Below the pieces are notes generated by a model. That model worked only from the letters and a program-made list of their open reading frames with translations, did not search any database and was not told the origin of the DNA. A program made the translations under genes and the position numbers. Below are positions 22,586 to 29,986 of a stretch of 30,219 bases of DNA, in pieces. This stretch comes from CAYWTX01 sp964461295. Lineage in GTDB: Bacteria; Planctomycetota; Phycisphaerae; SM23-33. Every line of letters begins with the position of its first letter. Within the stretch, counting starts at the first letter, position 1. The stretch covers positions 1-30,219 of the forward strand of contig CAYWTX010000127.1 in assembly GCA_964461295.1 (NCBI GenBank), read 5' to 3'.

Positions 22586-23635
22586 CTATGGCTGCAACTT
22601 GGCCAGCCGCTCCTTCGCCGTGACACCGAAGCAACAGCCCGCAAACACCTGGCTCGCCTGGGTGAGCAACCTCGAGGCCTGGGGCTTCTGGCCCTTCCCG
22701 AGGGCCGATTCCGCATCGGCCAACATCTTGTTGGCCTTCGCCTCGATGGCATCCATCGACTTGCGCATGTCCCCGGCCGCCGGACTGTCCTTGAAGGCGG
22801 CGATCTTCTCCAGCCGCTCATAGACCGCGTACGCCGCACCCAACTTGCCTGCCGACTCGGCCGCCTTGCCCGCCGCCAGGTCGGCCTTGGCTGCGCGGAA
22901 CGGCCCCTGGGTCAGCAGCCAGTTCTTCAGCGTTTCCGAATTGACGTTATCGGAGTGTCCCAGGCCCGGCCATTCCTCGAACGTCACCGCGGCCCCGCGC
23001 GCCTTGTACTTCGCGGCCGCGTCGCGGGCGAATGGCAGGAACTTGCTGTCCTTCTCGCCCGCGCCGATGTAGACGGGTTTCCCGGTCACTTTGGCCTTGG
23101 CGCCCATCCTCGTTGCGTGCTCGCCGCTGCCGGTGATGATCAGCCCGGCCCATGAATCCATGGTGTACTCGCTCAACATGCTGGTCCACCACCCGCCCTG
23201 GGAGAACCCGCCCAGGAGCATGCAGTGGGGGTCAATCCTCAGGCGCTTCGACACGTCGCTCACCACGCGCTTGAGGTTGGCCACCTCGGTGGCATGGTCC
23301 TCCTTCTTGCTCACCGCGAAGACGTACTCGTGCCCGACGATGACATACCCCTTGCCCTCGGTGAGTCGCTTGATCGGCCCCAGGTTGGGCTTGCCGCCCA
23401 TGCCGTGCATCCAGACGATCAGCGGCCAGGCGCGGTCGCCCGTGTAGTCGCTCGGAGTATAGACCATGTAGTACTTCAGCGCCGCGTCCTCGACCTTCGC
23501 TTCCTTGCCGGGAGCGAACTCGACGGCCCCGGCCGCCTTGGGCAAGGCCATCGGCCCAGCCCCCGACGCGCCAACCGGCGCGACCCATGCCACGACGACC
23601 CACAGCACCGACCCGGCCAGCAGCGAACGTTCCAT
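22586..23635 (-). CDS. Secreted alpha/beta-hydrolase esterase (PHB-depolymerase-like)
   Basis: 349 aa. Residues 1-27 are a signal peptide. The esterase domain spans about 50-255: oxyanion HGMGG 77-81, nucleophile Ser145 in GGFSQGGWW, Asp196 in GAGEKDSKF, and His227 in GLGHSDN. This matches the LpqC/PHB-depolymerase and feruloyl-esterase-like group. A C-terminal Ala/Lys-rich helical part (260-349) with KADLAAGKAAESAGKLGAAY could bind a partner. The ATG at 23635 has GGAAGGAAAG just upstream; the frame opens at 23740. It likely removes acyl or aryl esters from polysaccharides outside the cytoplasm. It stands alone, 267 bp after the next minus gene. Confidence 0.85.
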   Translation of the reverse strand: MERSLLAGSVLWVVVAWVAPVGASGAGPMALPKAAGAVEFAPGKEAKVEDAALKYYMVYTPSDYTGDRAWPLIVWMHGMGGKPNLGPIKRLTEGKGYVIVGHEYVFAVSKKEDHATEVANLKRVVSDVSKRLRIDPHCMLLGGFSQGGWWTSMLSEYTMDSWAGLIITGSGEHATRMGAKAKVTGKPVYIGAGEKDSKFLPFARDAAAKYKARGAAVTFEEWPGLGHSDNVNSETLKNWLLTQGPFRAAKADLAAGKAAESAGKLGAAYAVYERLEKIAAFKDSPAAGDMRKSMDAIEAKANKMLADAESALGKGQKPQASRLLTQASQVFAGCCFGVTAKERLAKLQP

Positions 23636-23901
23636 GTCTTTCCTTCCCGCGGATGTTGCACCATCCCCCTCGCCATCGTCGAGTCTCAGACGCCCCTGGC
23701 GCGGGAAGGTTCCCGCCCGTGCCTGGAAACGCCGCAGCACTTCAGCCGCTACAGACGGCTGCCCCCCCCCCCACCATCTGCCTCGTGGGGTTCAGCGCAG
23801 TGTCCGGGGAAAATGGGGTAGCAGGGATGCAGGCAATTCAGGGGATCGGAGAGAAGTTCGCTCTCCGACCCTTTTCATGGCCTTCATCCCTGTCGGCTCT
23901 C
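23636..23901. other. Gap with C11 run and hairpins
   Basis: Holds hairpin GCGGGAA-GG-TTCCCGC (23701-23716), a run of eleven C (23762-23772), and a terminator-like hairpin near 23841-23875. The C run is a likely site of length errors or slippage. No gene is seen. Confidence 0.6.
23841..23875 (+). terminator. Terminator-like hairpin
   Basis: TCGGAGAG (23846-23853) pairs with CTCTCCGA (23861-23868), loop AAGTTCG, extended by GGG/CCC across one bulged A. TTTT follows on the + side only. It lies 27-60 bp after the minus gene at 23902, which it could serve as a plain hairpin. No + gene lies upstream to use the T-run. Confidence 0.45.
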
Positions 23902-24582
23902 TCAGAACTTCGCCAGCACGCGCTCGGCGATCGCGCGGCGGCGCTCGGCAAACTGCCCGCTCGGCGAGCGGGCAGCCCTGCGCTCCAGGACGGGCGCCGC
24001 GTGGCGGATCTCCTCCCGCGCCGCCGGCAGGTCCATGTCGCCCAACGCCAGCAGCGTGTACCAGAACGGAAACCGCTTCCACTTGCCGTTCGGCAAGCGA
24101 TCCCTCCTCAGAGCAACCAGGCCCTCCGCGAGCCGCCGCTCCTGCTGCGCGAGCCCTCCCGCGGCCAGGTGGCGCCAGTAGGCACACGAGCATCGCCCGC
24201 AGCAGTACGTGCCGGTCGAGTAGCCGCGGGCCTCCGCGTCGGCCAGGCGCGCAAGCATGTTTCGCGTCGCGAGGCCCAGCGCCTCGCGAGCCGCCTTGAC
24301 CGGCGCGTCCAGCAGGATCAACGCGCGGCACGCTTCCTCGCCCAGGATGTGTGCCGTCGCCGCGCGCGAAGTGATCGCCTCGCCGGTGAAGACCTTGATC
24401 CCCTTCCGCTCGTCAGGCATCGGCGCGAACATCCCCGCGTACGAACCCGGCAACCCCTGCCGGCCCGCAATCCACGAGGCCGCCTGCTTCCTCTCGACGG
24501 CCGCGATCTTGCGCCCGAAAAACAACGCCTCGGTCACGTTGTCCAGCGTCGCCGCCAGGCTCGTCAAGTTCACCATCGACAT
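23902..24582 (-). CDS. Conserved-looking protein with Cys cluster, function unknown
   Basis: 226 aa, mostly helical and without a signal peptide. The centre holds GYSTGTYCCGRCSCAYWRHL, a Cys-rich motif (CCxxCxC) that could bind zinc. It is followed by 'LPNGKWKRFPFWYTLLALGDMDLPAAREEIRHAAPVLER', which resembles the helical text of all-alpha repeat (prenyltransferase-like) proteins. No family is assigned. The ATG at 24582 (MSMVNLTSL) has GAAGGAAG about 9 nt upstream; a second ATG lies at 24576. It is 49 bp downstream of the DUF2442 gene on the same strand. Confidence 0.65.
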   Translation of the reverse strand: MSMVNLTSLAATLDNVTEALFFGRKIAAVERKQAASWIAGRQGLPGSYAGMFAPMPDERKGIKVFTGEAITSRAATAHILGEEACRALILLDAPVKAAREALGLATRNMLARLADAEARGYSTGTYCCGRCSCAYWRHLAAGGLAQQERRLAEGLVALRRDRLPNGKWKRFPFWYTLLALGDMDLPAAREEIRHAAPVLERRAARSPSGQFAERRRAIAERVLAKF

Positions 24583-24631
24583 GGTTGTCTTCCTTCGGGA
24601 CCGCCCGCTGCACATGCTCCCAAGGCATTCC

Positions 24632-24880
24632 CTACCGCCAGACTAACGGATATTGCTCGGGGTGTTCCAGGCAGTCCAGCGAGAGATCGACGTCCATCGC
24701 CGGCCAGTGCAGGTGGTCGCCATGGAGGAGTTCGACGTTCAGCACATCCGCGATGCGAGCTTCTCGGAACCAGGGGAACTCGTCATACGGAAGGAAGTAC
24801 TCCCGTTCGCTCACAAGCAACCAGAGGCCGTGCCAGTCGATATGGGTCACTTCAACTTCCGAAATGCTTGCGCCAGGCAT
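24632..24880 (-). CDS. DUF2442 domain protein
   Basis: 82 aa: 'ISEVEVTHIDWHGLWLLVSEREYFLPYDEFPWFREARIADVLNVELLHGDHLHWPAMDVDLSLDCLEHPEQYP'. The pattern V..V....+.L.+...+.....YD.FP.F..A......+.........L.WP.LD.D+...... is DUF2442 (PF10387). The ATG at 24880 overlaps the 3' end of a DUF4160 gene by 29 nt in another frame, the usual arrangement of this pair. The function of the family is not established; its pairing and small size have invited comparison with toxin-antitoxin modules. It looks intact while its partner is broken. Confidence 0.8.
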   Translation of the reverse strand: MPGASISEVEVTHIDWHGLWLLVSEREYFLPYDEFPWFREARIADVLNVELLHGDHLHWPAMDVDLSLDCLEHPEQYPLVWR

Positions 24881-25089
24881 TGACGATCTCTTCCTTGTGT
24901 TCCTCGACAACCTTGGTAAGTTCGGTGATCCGCCTCGCTGGAAGTCCGTGCTTCCGCCAGGCTCACCTCTGGGTCGAGCCAGAACTTCGCCTCGCCATCG
25001 GAGCACGAGACATGCACGTGCATCCGCAGTTCTTCGCGAGAGAAGAACAGGAATCGGTACTCTTTTCATCGGAAGACTGTCGGACTCAC
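24852..25089 (-). pseudogene. DUF4160 domain protein, broken by a nonsense codon and a frameshift
   Basis: Assembled by reading across two lesions. The GTG at 25089 gives SPTVFR, then TGA at 25068-25066 where Trp (TGG) or another aromatic is expected, then KEYRFLFFSREELRMHVHVS and CSDGEAKFWLDPEVSLA. Removing one base of the GCGGAAG run near 24954 continues KHGLPARRITELTKVVEEHK, then EEIVNAWRKHFGS and a stop at 24852. This is the full DUF4160 (PF13711) pattern: PTV.R...YRF.FFS.E....HVHV....GEAKFWL.P..LA...GL....+.E+...V.E....I...W...F. The 3' end overlaps the DUF2442 start by 29 nt. Two independent lesions make a real pseudogene more likely than sequencing error. Confidence 0.8.
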
Positions 25090-25181
25090 GAGTTCATTCT
25101 ACCGCGCGCTCGATCGTGCAACAATGGTACTCAGGTCCGGTTCTTCCCCTCTCGGCATTTCCCTTCGCCCGGGCTCGCCGC

Positions 25182-25448
25182 ATGGCCGATACAACTCAGT
25201 ACCACAAGGGAGCGACCACGGCCACCATCCAGATCGGCGAGTACCTCATCGGGCAGCTTCGCGGCCGAGGATTGAAGCACGTGTTCGGCCTGCCGGGCGA
25301 CTACACCCTGCGGCTGTTCGACATGCTCGCCACCAGCGACCTGCGGACGATCGTCAGTTGCGACGAGCAGGGAGCGGGTTTCGCGGCCGACGCGTACGCC
25401 CGCCTCAGCGGGCTGGGCTGCGTCGTCGTCACCTACGGCGTGGGCGCA
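25182..25448 (+). pseudogene. N-terminal fragment of a thiamine-diphosphate ketoacid decarboxylase
   Basis: The ATG at 25182 (MADTTQYHKGATTATIQIGE) opens the pyrimidine-binding domain of the pyruvate/indolepyruvate decarboxylase family: IGEYLIGQLRGRGLKHVFGL PGDY, then 'CDEQGAGFAADAYARLSGLGCVVVTYGVG', with the Glu that activates the cofactor. After YGVG (25448) the family text stops; an intact enzyme has about 480 more residues. The frame runs on to 25766 only because the DNA is GC-rich. The sequence continues as the reverse strand of another broken gene (25444-25679). Nonfunctional. Confidence 0.8.
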
Positions 25449-25679
25449 GCTCCGCCGCACGCGGATCGCGTTCCGCGGCAGCGCCACCCGGTCGCGGCGA
25501 GGCACGAACCAGCGAGGATCGTCCTCGTCGCCGGCGGTCTTCACAAAGAAACGTTCGCCCTCAACCCGCACTCCGTACGAGACGTTGCCCGAATCCTGCG
25601 TCTCGGCCCCGAACACGGCGAAGACGCGTCCCACCCTCGCCAGGTAGACCGGCGGCGATTCGTCGATCCTGTCTGTGGG
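25444..25679 (-). pseudogene. N-terminal fragment of an aminoglycoside-phosphotransferase/kinase-like protein
   Basis: Minus strand from 25679: 'PTDRIDESPPVYLARVGRVF AVFGAETQDSGNVSYGVRVE GERFFVKTAGDEDDP...RVALPRNAIRVRRSCAH'. This is the N-lobe of a protein-kinase/APH-like fold, with the Lys in FFVKTAG and the ETQDSGNVSYGV loop; it matches small bacterial APH-family proteins. It ends at 25444 where the ketoacid decarboxylase fragment begins in the opposite sense. An in-frame TGA at 25682-25680 lies just upstream. The catalytic C-lobe is missing, so it is nonfunctional. The stretch 25683-25825 holds nothing recognisable. Confidence 0.65.
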
Positions 25680-25825
25680 TCACGCGGGCCGGGCCATCAG
25701 CGACGTCCTCTCATCGGGCGAACCGAACGAAACCGGCGCCTGTGGTGTCCGGTTCGACCTCGATAGGCGGTTCTCCGCCGCGATTCGATGCCAATAGGGG
25801 CAAGGGACCTTGAGAGCGGTGGCTG

Positions 25826-26752
25826 TCATCGCACACGCGACGGCGGACCCGTCCGCGAAGGAATGCCATGCCGGACACTGCCCGGGGTCCGCCCCGTGAT
25901 TCTGCGAAAGACCGTGCAAAAGTAGCGATCCGTCTGGAACCCGCACTGCACCGCAATCGCCTTGATGGGCAGAGACGACCGGGAGAGGAGGTACCCCGCC
26001 TGCTCGATCTGCATCCGTAGTGTGAACTGCTTGGGCGTCAACCCATACTGCCTCTTGAAGGCGTGCCGTAAATGGTGCGCGCCGATTCCGGAGATCTTCG
26101 CCAGTTCGTGCAGACTGGGCGTGGAGGCGAAGCGGTCGAGAAGATAGGCATGCGCGGCCGCCGTCGGGCAATCGGGGAACTGTTCGCGCTCGCCCTCTTT
26201 GCCGGACCGCAGGCCGGCATCCAACAGCCGCAACAGCAGCGCGGTGACGCGATGGTCGAGTGCCGCGCGCTGGAGCGGCGAGCCGGCACATGGACCATGC
26301 GCCAACGCGGCGCATTCGCGCCGGATCTCCGGGCTTTCCACGGCGGGAATCGCCACCGTGTTCCTCACGGATTCAGACAGCCTGCCTGGCGCCGAGAGAT
26401 AGATGCAGTAGTCCAGGCCGGGCGCGTGCGCCAACTGGTCATGAACCATCAAGGGCGGGTAGACGATCACCGAGTTCCCGGAAAACGGGTAGCCCGGACC
26501 GTCCCGGACGAAATTCACTCCGCGCCCACTGGCGTGGTAGATGATCTCCACCACCGGGTGTTGGTGGAACCCGCAGCGGCCGCGACCGAACCGATGCGGG
26601 AACCCAAACTCAAACACAAAAGTGGAATGCCCCCATGCCGGCTGCGACTCCCTCGTGGGAGGCGGCTCGCTCTGTGCCAGCCAAGCCGGGACAATCGCCT
26701 GGGACCGTCTGCGAGTCGTATGCCTCTTGCCCATGTCCGAGATTGTTGGCAT
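25826..26752 (-). CDS. AraC-family transcriptional regulator
   Basis: 308 aa from ATG 26752 (or 302 from ATG 26734). Residues 45-120 are a cupin-type ligand domain with 'GRGRCGFHQHPVVEIIYHASGRGVNFVRDGPGYPFSGNSVIVYPPLMVHD'. Residues 195-295 are the double helix-turn-helix: 'LHELAKISGIGAHHLRHAFKRQYGLTPKQFTLRMQIEQAGYLLSRSSLPIKAIAVQCGFQTDRYFCTVFRRITGRTPGSVR', with the family's GF.....F...F....G.TP. The start is uncertain because no good ribosome site precedes either ATG. It diverges from the propeller/hydrolase operon, which it probably controls in answer to a sugar-like effector. Confidence 0.9.
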   Translation of the reverse strand: MPTISDMGKRHTTRRRSQAIVPAWLAQSEPPPTRESQPAWGHSTFVFEFGFPHRFGRGRCGFHQHPVVEIIYHASGRGVNFVRDGPGYPFSGNSVIVYPPLMVHDQLAHAPGLDYCIYLSAPGRLSESVRNTVAIPAVESPEIRRECAALAHGPCAGSPLQRAALDHRVTALLLRLLDAGLRSGKEGEREQFPDCPTAAAHAYLLDRFASTPSLHELAKISGIGAHHLRHAFKRQYGLTPKQFTLRMQIEQAGYLLSRSSLPIKAIAVQCGFQTDRYFCTVFRRITGRTPGSVRHGIPSRTGPPSRVR

Positions 26753-26876
26753 GAATAGCCAGAAATTGGAAGAAGAAAACGAATGCGGACTCGGTTGAAG
26801 AAGAAGGGGCCGCCGAAACAGGGCGTGCGGCGCGGCGTGCGAGCAGACAATGCGAACGAACAGAGGAGAGAACGGA
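26753..26876. promoter_or_regulatory. Divergent control region between araC-type gene and propeller operon
   Basis: 124 bp. It contains A-rich stretches (GGAAGAAGAAAACGAATG, TTGAAGAAGAAGGGG) and a GCGTGCGGCGCGGCGTGCG direct duplication of GGCGTGCG. No clear -35/-10 pair was found on either strand. GAGGAG at 26863-26868 is the ribosome site for 26877. AraC-type sites would be expected here; the GGCGTGCG duplication is one candidate. Confidence 0.4.
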
Positions 26877-28484
26877 ATGGACAGGTTGTCGGGCGGCACG
26901 CGGATCGCCTGCCTGGCCATCGGCCTGGCGGCTCGTTGGGCGGCGGCCGAACCGGCGCCGGAACCGGTCCAGGCGTCTGCCGTGCCCAAGGTCATCAACT
27001 ACCGCAACGACGGGTCGGGGGTGTATCCCGACGCGAGGCCGCCGATCGATCTGGACTGGTCGGCGCCGAGCAGCGTTCTGTGGAAGACGGCGATCCCGGG
27101 ATCGGCCTGCGCATCGGACCCGATTATTGTCGGCGAGCGGATGTTCGTGCAGTCGGAACCGTTACGCCTGATCTGCCTGGACAAGCACACCGGGAAGGTG
27201 CTCTGGGAACGCGAGAATCATGCGCGGGCGGACGTGCCGGAAGAGGACAAGGCATTTCGCCTGGAGCGGTACTATCTGTGGTGGAGGAAGGTGCTCGAAC
27301 CGGACCTGGGGAAACCCGGTGTCTATGGTGGGGACTCCGGACCGAGACGTTTCTTGGCCAGTGGCAAAGTTTCCGGGGAGGTGTGCGCCCGACTGCAAAA
27401 GGCGATGCAGGCTGAGCCGGAGACCTGGTCTGGCTGCAATACCGAAGACACCTTTGGGCATTCCTGCTGCGTCTCACCCGTGAGTGATGGGCATCGCGTG
27501 GCGGCTGCGTTCCGAAACGGTGAAGTGGTCTGTTACGATCTCGACGGCAAGCGGCAATGGATCTATCTGATTCTCAACAAGGATGGAACCGTTCCCGCGG
27601 GTCGCGTCAAGGGACACACGCCGCTGATGGCGGATGGCAAAGTGGTGATCTACTGGACGGCCCCGGCCCGCTTCCTATGCCTGGACGCGCTGAAGGGGAG
27701 GGAACTGTGGAGCACCGATCTGGAAAAGATCGAGGGGAGAGGGTTCTCTCGGAGTCCTGCGGTCGTCCGACGCGGCGGCGCGTGGTACGCCTGCTCGCCG
27801 GGCGGGACGATGGTGAACGTCGGTGATGGCGGGATCGTCTCCGTGGCCGACACGTTCGCCCCCGCCGCGGGACGTGCGAGAAGTTACTTCATGCCGGTCA
27901 GCGTCTGCCCCGACGCGGGCATTTTCGACTGCGGCTACCTGGGCGTCGCCTCGCCTGCGGCCGAGGGCGAGGCGGGGCGCGTTGCCTGGCGGTTTCCCAT
28001 CCACTGGTTGCAGCAGAACCTCGCGGGCGGCGCCGAGCCGCTATCCGCGGAAGCGGTTACGGCGCTGGTGAGGGATCGCAACACCGGCGGACTGGGTTGG
28101 GGTGGCGAGCGCTACTTCGCGGGAGGCGTGACGCGCGACGGCATCGTCTACAGCTACTCCAGCAGTCACATGGCGTTTGCCGCTCGCGACGTGAAAACGG
28201 GCAAGCTCTTCTACATGAAGAACCTGACGGACAAACCCAACCCCAACGTCTGCCAATATGCCGACCTGTGCCTGGCTGGCGACTGTATCTTTGTCAACAA
28301 CGGGGCGTTTGTCCTCAAGGCCGGACGGGAACTCAGCCTGGTGAAGAGAATGCGGGCCGGCGGCCATTACGCGTGCAACCTCGTCTTCGACGTCAAAAGA
28401 GTCTACTGGCGCGACGCCAGGAACGTGATCTGCGTGGGAAACGAGAGTCCATCGCGGACGGTTGCCGGGGAGAATAGGCCATGA
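26877..28484 (+). CDS. Secreted PQQ-like beta-propeller protein
   Basis: 535 aa. Residues 1-24 are a signal peptide (MDRLSGGTRIACLAIGLAAR, WAAA). The mature start 'VPKVINYRNDGSGVYPDARPPIDLDW' is followed by propeller words SVLWKTAIPG, LICLDKHTGKVLWERE, VVCYDLDGKRQW, LCLDALKGRELW and AARDVKTGKLFYMK. It is a paralogue of the protein at 18228. The ATG at 26877 has GAGGAG about 8 nt upstream. Its stop overlaps the next start (ATGA at 28481-28484), so the two are translationally coupled. It is likely under control of the divergent AraC-type regulator. It has no obvious catalytic residues. Confidence 0.87.
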   Translation: MDRLSGGTRIACLAIGLAARWAAAEPAPEPVQASAVPKVINYRNDGSGVYPDARPPIDLDWSAPSSVLWKTAIPGSACASDPIIVGERMFVQSEPLRLICLDKHTGKVLWERENHARADVPEEDKAFRLERYYLWWRKVLEPDLGKPGVYGGDSGPRRFLASGKVSGEVCARLQKAMQAEPETWSGCNTEDTFGHSCCVSPVSDGHRVAAAFRNGEVVCYDLDGKRQWIYLILNKDGTVPAGRVKGHTPLMADGKVVIYWTAPARFLCLDALKGRELWSTDLEKIEGRGFSRSPAVVRRGGAWYACSPGGTMVNVGDGGIVSVADTFAPAAGRARSYFMPVSVCPDAGIFDCGYLGVASPAAEGEAGRVAWRFPIHWLQQNLAGGAEPLSAEAVTALVRDRNTGGLGWGGERYFAGGVTRDGIVYSYSSSHMAFAARDVKTGKLFYMKNLTDKPNPNVCQYADLCLAGDCIFVNNGAFVLKAGRELSLVKRMRAGGHYACNLVFDVKRVYWRDARNVICVGNESPSRTVAGENRP

Positions 28485-29986
28485 GCAATACCACGAGGGC
28501 CAGACAGCGCATGCCGAGAGAGAAGTCATCAGGCGGAGTCCGGCAGGTGCCATGGGGATGGCTGTGCGCTGTCATCCTGGTCAACTGTGGCGGGGTAGGC
28601 ATTGGCCGGGAGGGTCCTGCCATGACCAGACCTTCGGCTGAAGGCATTGCTTCGGCGGATTCGCGGCTCACGCTCACGCTCGATGGACTCATACCTTCGT
28701 CAGGCGGGCGCAAGGCATTGTCGTTCCCGCTCGTTCGCAAAGGGCAGGCCTGGCTTGCCGGCGCGGGCAGCGGGCTGAACCGCGCCCATCACCGCGTGGA
28801 GGCGAAGGATCTGAGCCTGGACGGCGGGAAACTGGCCGGGCGATTGGTCATCGCCATAGCGCCCGATCCCTGGCTGCCCGCCGACGGGAAGACCATCCGC
28901 GGCGAGGTATCCATTCGAGGCCAAGTGAAGGATGGAGCGGTGCGCGGCGACTACGAGGGATCGATGGACGGCGCCGGCGTGCGCGGCACACTGAGCGGAC
29001 GGATGGAGGAGGCCCGAGCCGCCGACCTGGCCGACAGCCGGTTGACCATCACCATCCCGGATGTCTGGGACCTCCCGGGCGACAGGCAGTTGCGGTGGGT
29101 GGTGCTGACGGTCGATGTGGCCAAGGGGCAACCGGTCCGCGGTCGGTACGGCCCATTCTGCTGGAGCGACCGCTGGATGTGGGAGCGGTATGAACCGGAG
29201 CCGTGCGACGTTTCGGGGCTGAAGATCGGCCCGGACGCGGTTCGGGGAAAGGTCCGCGTGCGGCAAGGCGACGACCAGCAGCGGGATTACGAGTTGAGTC
29301 TCGACCTCTTTCGCATGGGCGACCAACTGGGCGGCGATTGCCTGGTTTCTCCGGTCACCGACGCCCAATCGTCGCCCGCGGCCGGCAGGACGGTGAAGGG
29401 CGCGATCTCTCCGCCGAGCCCGACTCCGGAAGCCACGGAGGAGATCAAACGGATTGACGGGAAGCTATTCCTGGCCGACGTGGAGAACAGGAAGACGGAT
29501 ACCGGCGCGGAGATACCGCCGGATCGGTACAAGCTGTGGCTTGCTGACGAGGTGAAGGCATGCCGTGCAGTCATCGTCTTCATTGGCCATGCTGAGGGGA
29601 GGCTGTTCTGGAACCGCCGCTGGCGCGCGGAGGCGGCCAGGATGCGCTGCGGGCTGGCGATGTGCTATCCCGGCGGCGGCAAACCCATGGGAGACAATGC
29701 CGCCTGGGTACGCGATGGGCGTGCGGGTCGCGCCCTGCCGGCGGCATTGGACCGCTTTGGCCGAATGGCAAAGCATCCCGAACTGCACTTTGCGCCCTGG
29801 ATCGTCTGGGGTATCTCATGGTCAGGATGCAACGCCTATCAACTCGCATTCCAGCATCCGCAACGTACCGTGGCCTGTCTCGTTTACCATGCAGCCTGGC
29901 CCCTCCGAGAGGGAATCGCGGGTCCACCTTCGATCTTTGTCGAAAACAGCAAGGAGAGCTTCGGATTCATCGTCTCAACCGGTTAG
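28481..29986 (+). CDS. Two-module beta protein fused to an alpha/beta-hydrolase, C-terminus cut off
   Basis: 501 aa. A hydrophobic segment at 24-40 (PWGWLCAVILVNCGGVGIG) acts as signal or anchor. Residues 61-175 and 186-309 are two copies of the same module as in the giant protein at 11865, for instance 'LSLDGGKLAGRLVIAIA', 'DGAVRGDYEGSMDG..VRGTLSG' and 'AVRGKVRV...LGGDCLV...VKGAI'. Residues 346-497 are a hydrolase: RAVIVFIGHAEGRLFW, MRCGLAMCYPGGG, and WGISWSGCNAY with likely nucleophile Ser446. The region that would carry the acid and His is missing: the frame ends at 29986, 47 bp before an ISAzo13-type transposase. It was probably truncated by that insertion. Start by ATGA overlap with the propeller gene. 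Confidence 0.75.
   Translation: MSNTTRARQRMPREKSSGGVRQVPWGWLCAVILVNCGGVGIGREGPAMTRPSAEGIASADSRLTLTLDGLIPSSGGRKALSFPLVRKGQAWLAGAGSGLNRAHHRVEAKDLSLDGGKLAGRLVIAIAPDPWLPADGKTIRGEVSIRGQVKDGAVRGDYEGSMDGAGVRGTLSGRMEEARAADLADSRLTITIPDVWDLPGDRQLRWVVLTVDVAKGQPVRGRYGPFCWSDRWMWERYEPEPCDVSGLKIGPDAVRGKVRVRQGDDQQRDYELSLDLFRMGDQLGGDCLVSPVTDAQSSPAAGRTVKGAISPPSPTPEATEEIKRIDGKLFLADVENRKTDTGAEIPPDRYKLWLADEVKACRAVIVFIGHAEGRLFWNRRWRAEAARMRCGLAMCYPGGGKPMGDNAAWVRDGRAGRALPAALDRFGRMAKHPELHFAPWIVWGISWSGCNAYQLAFQHPQRTVACLVYHAAWPLREGIAGPPSIFVENSKESFGFIVSTG

Noticed and set aside
25449..25766. C-terminal continuation of the ketoacid decarboxylase frame
   Set aside because: Translation after 25448 is not decarboxylase-like; the same DNA reads as a phosphotransferase N-lobe on the other strand.
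25680..26315. 211-codon minus frame overlapping the AraC-type gene
   Set aside because: It is in a different frame from the clear AraC helix-turn-helix text and has no domain signal. Its end only contributes the few codons before the phosphotransferase remnant.
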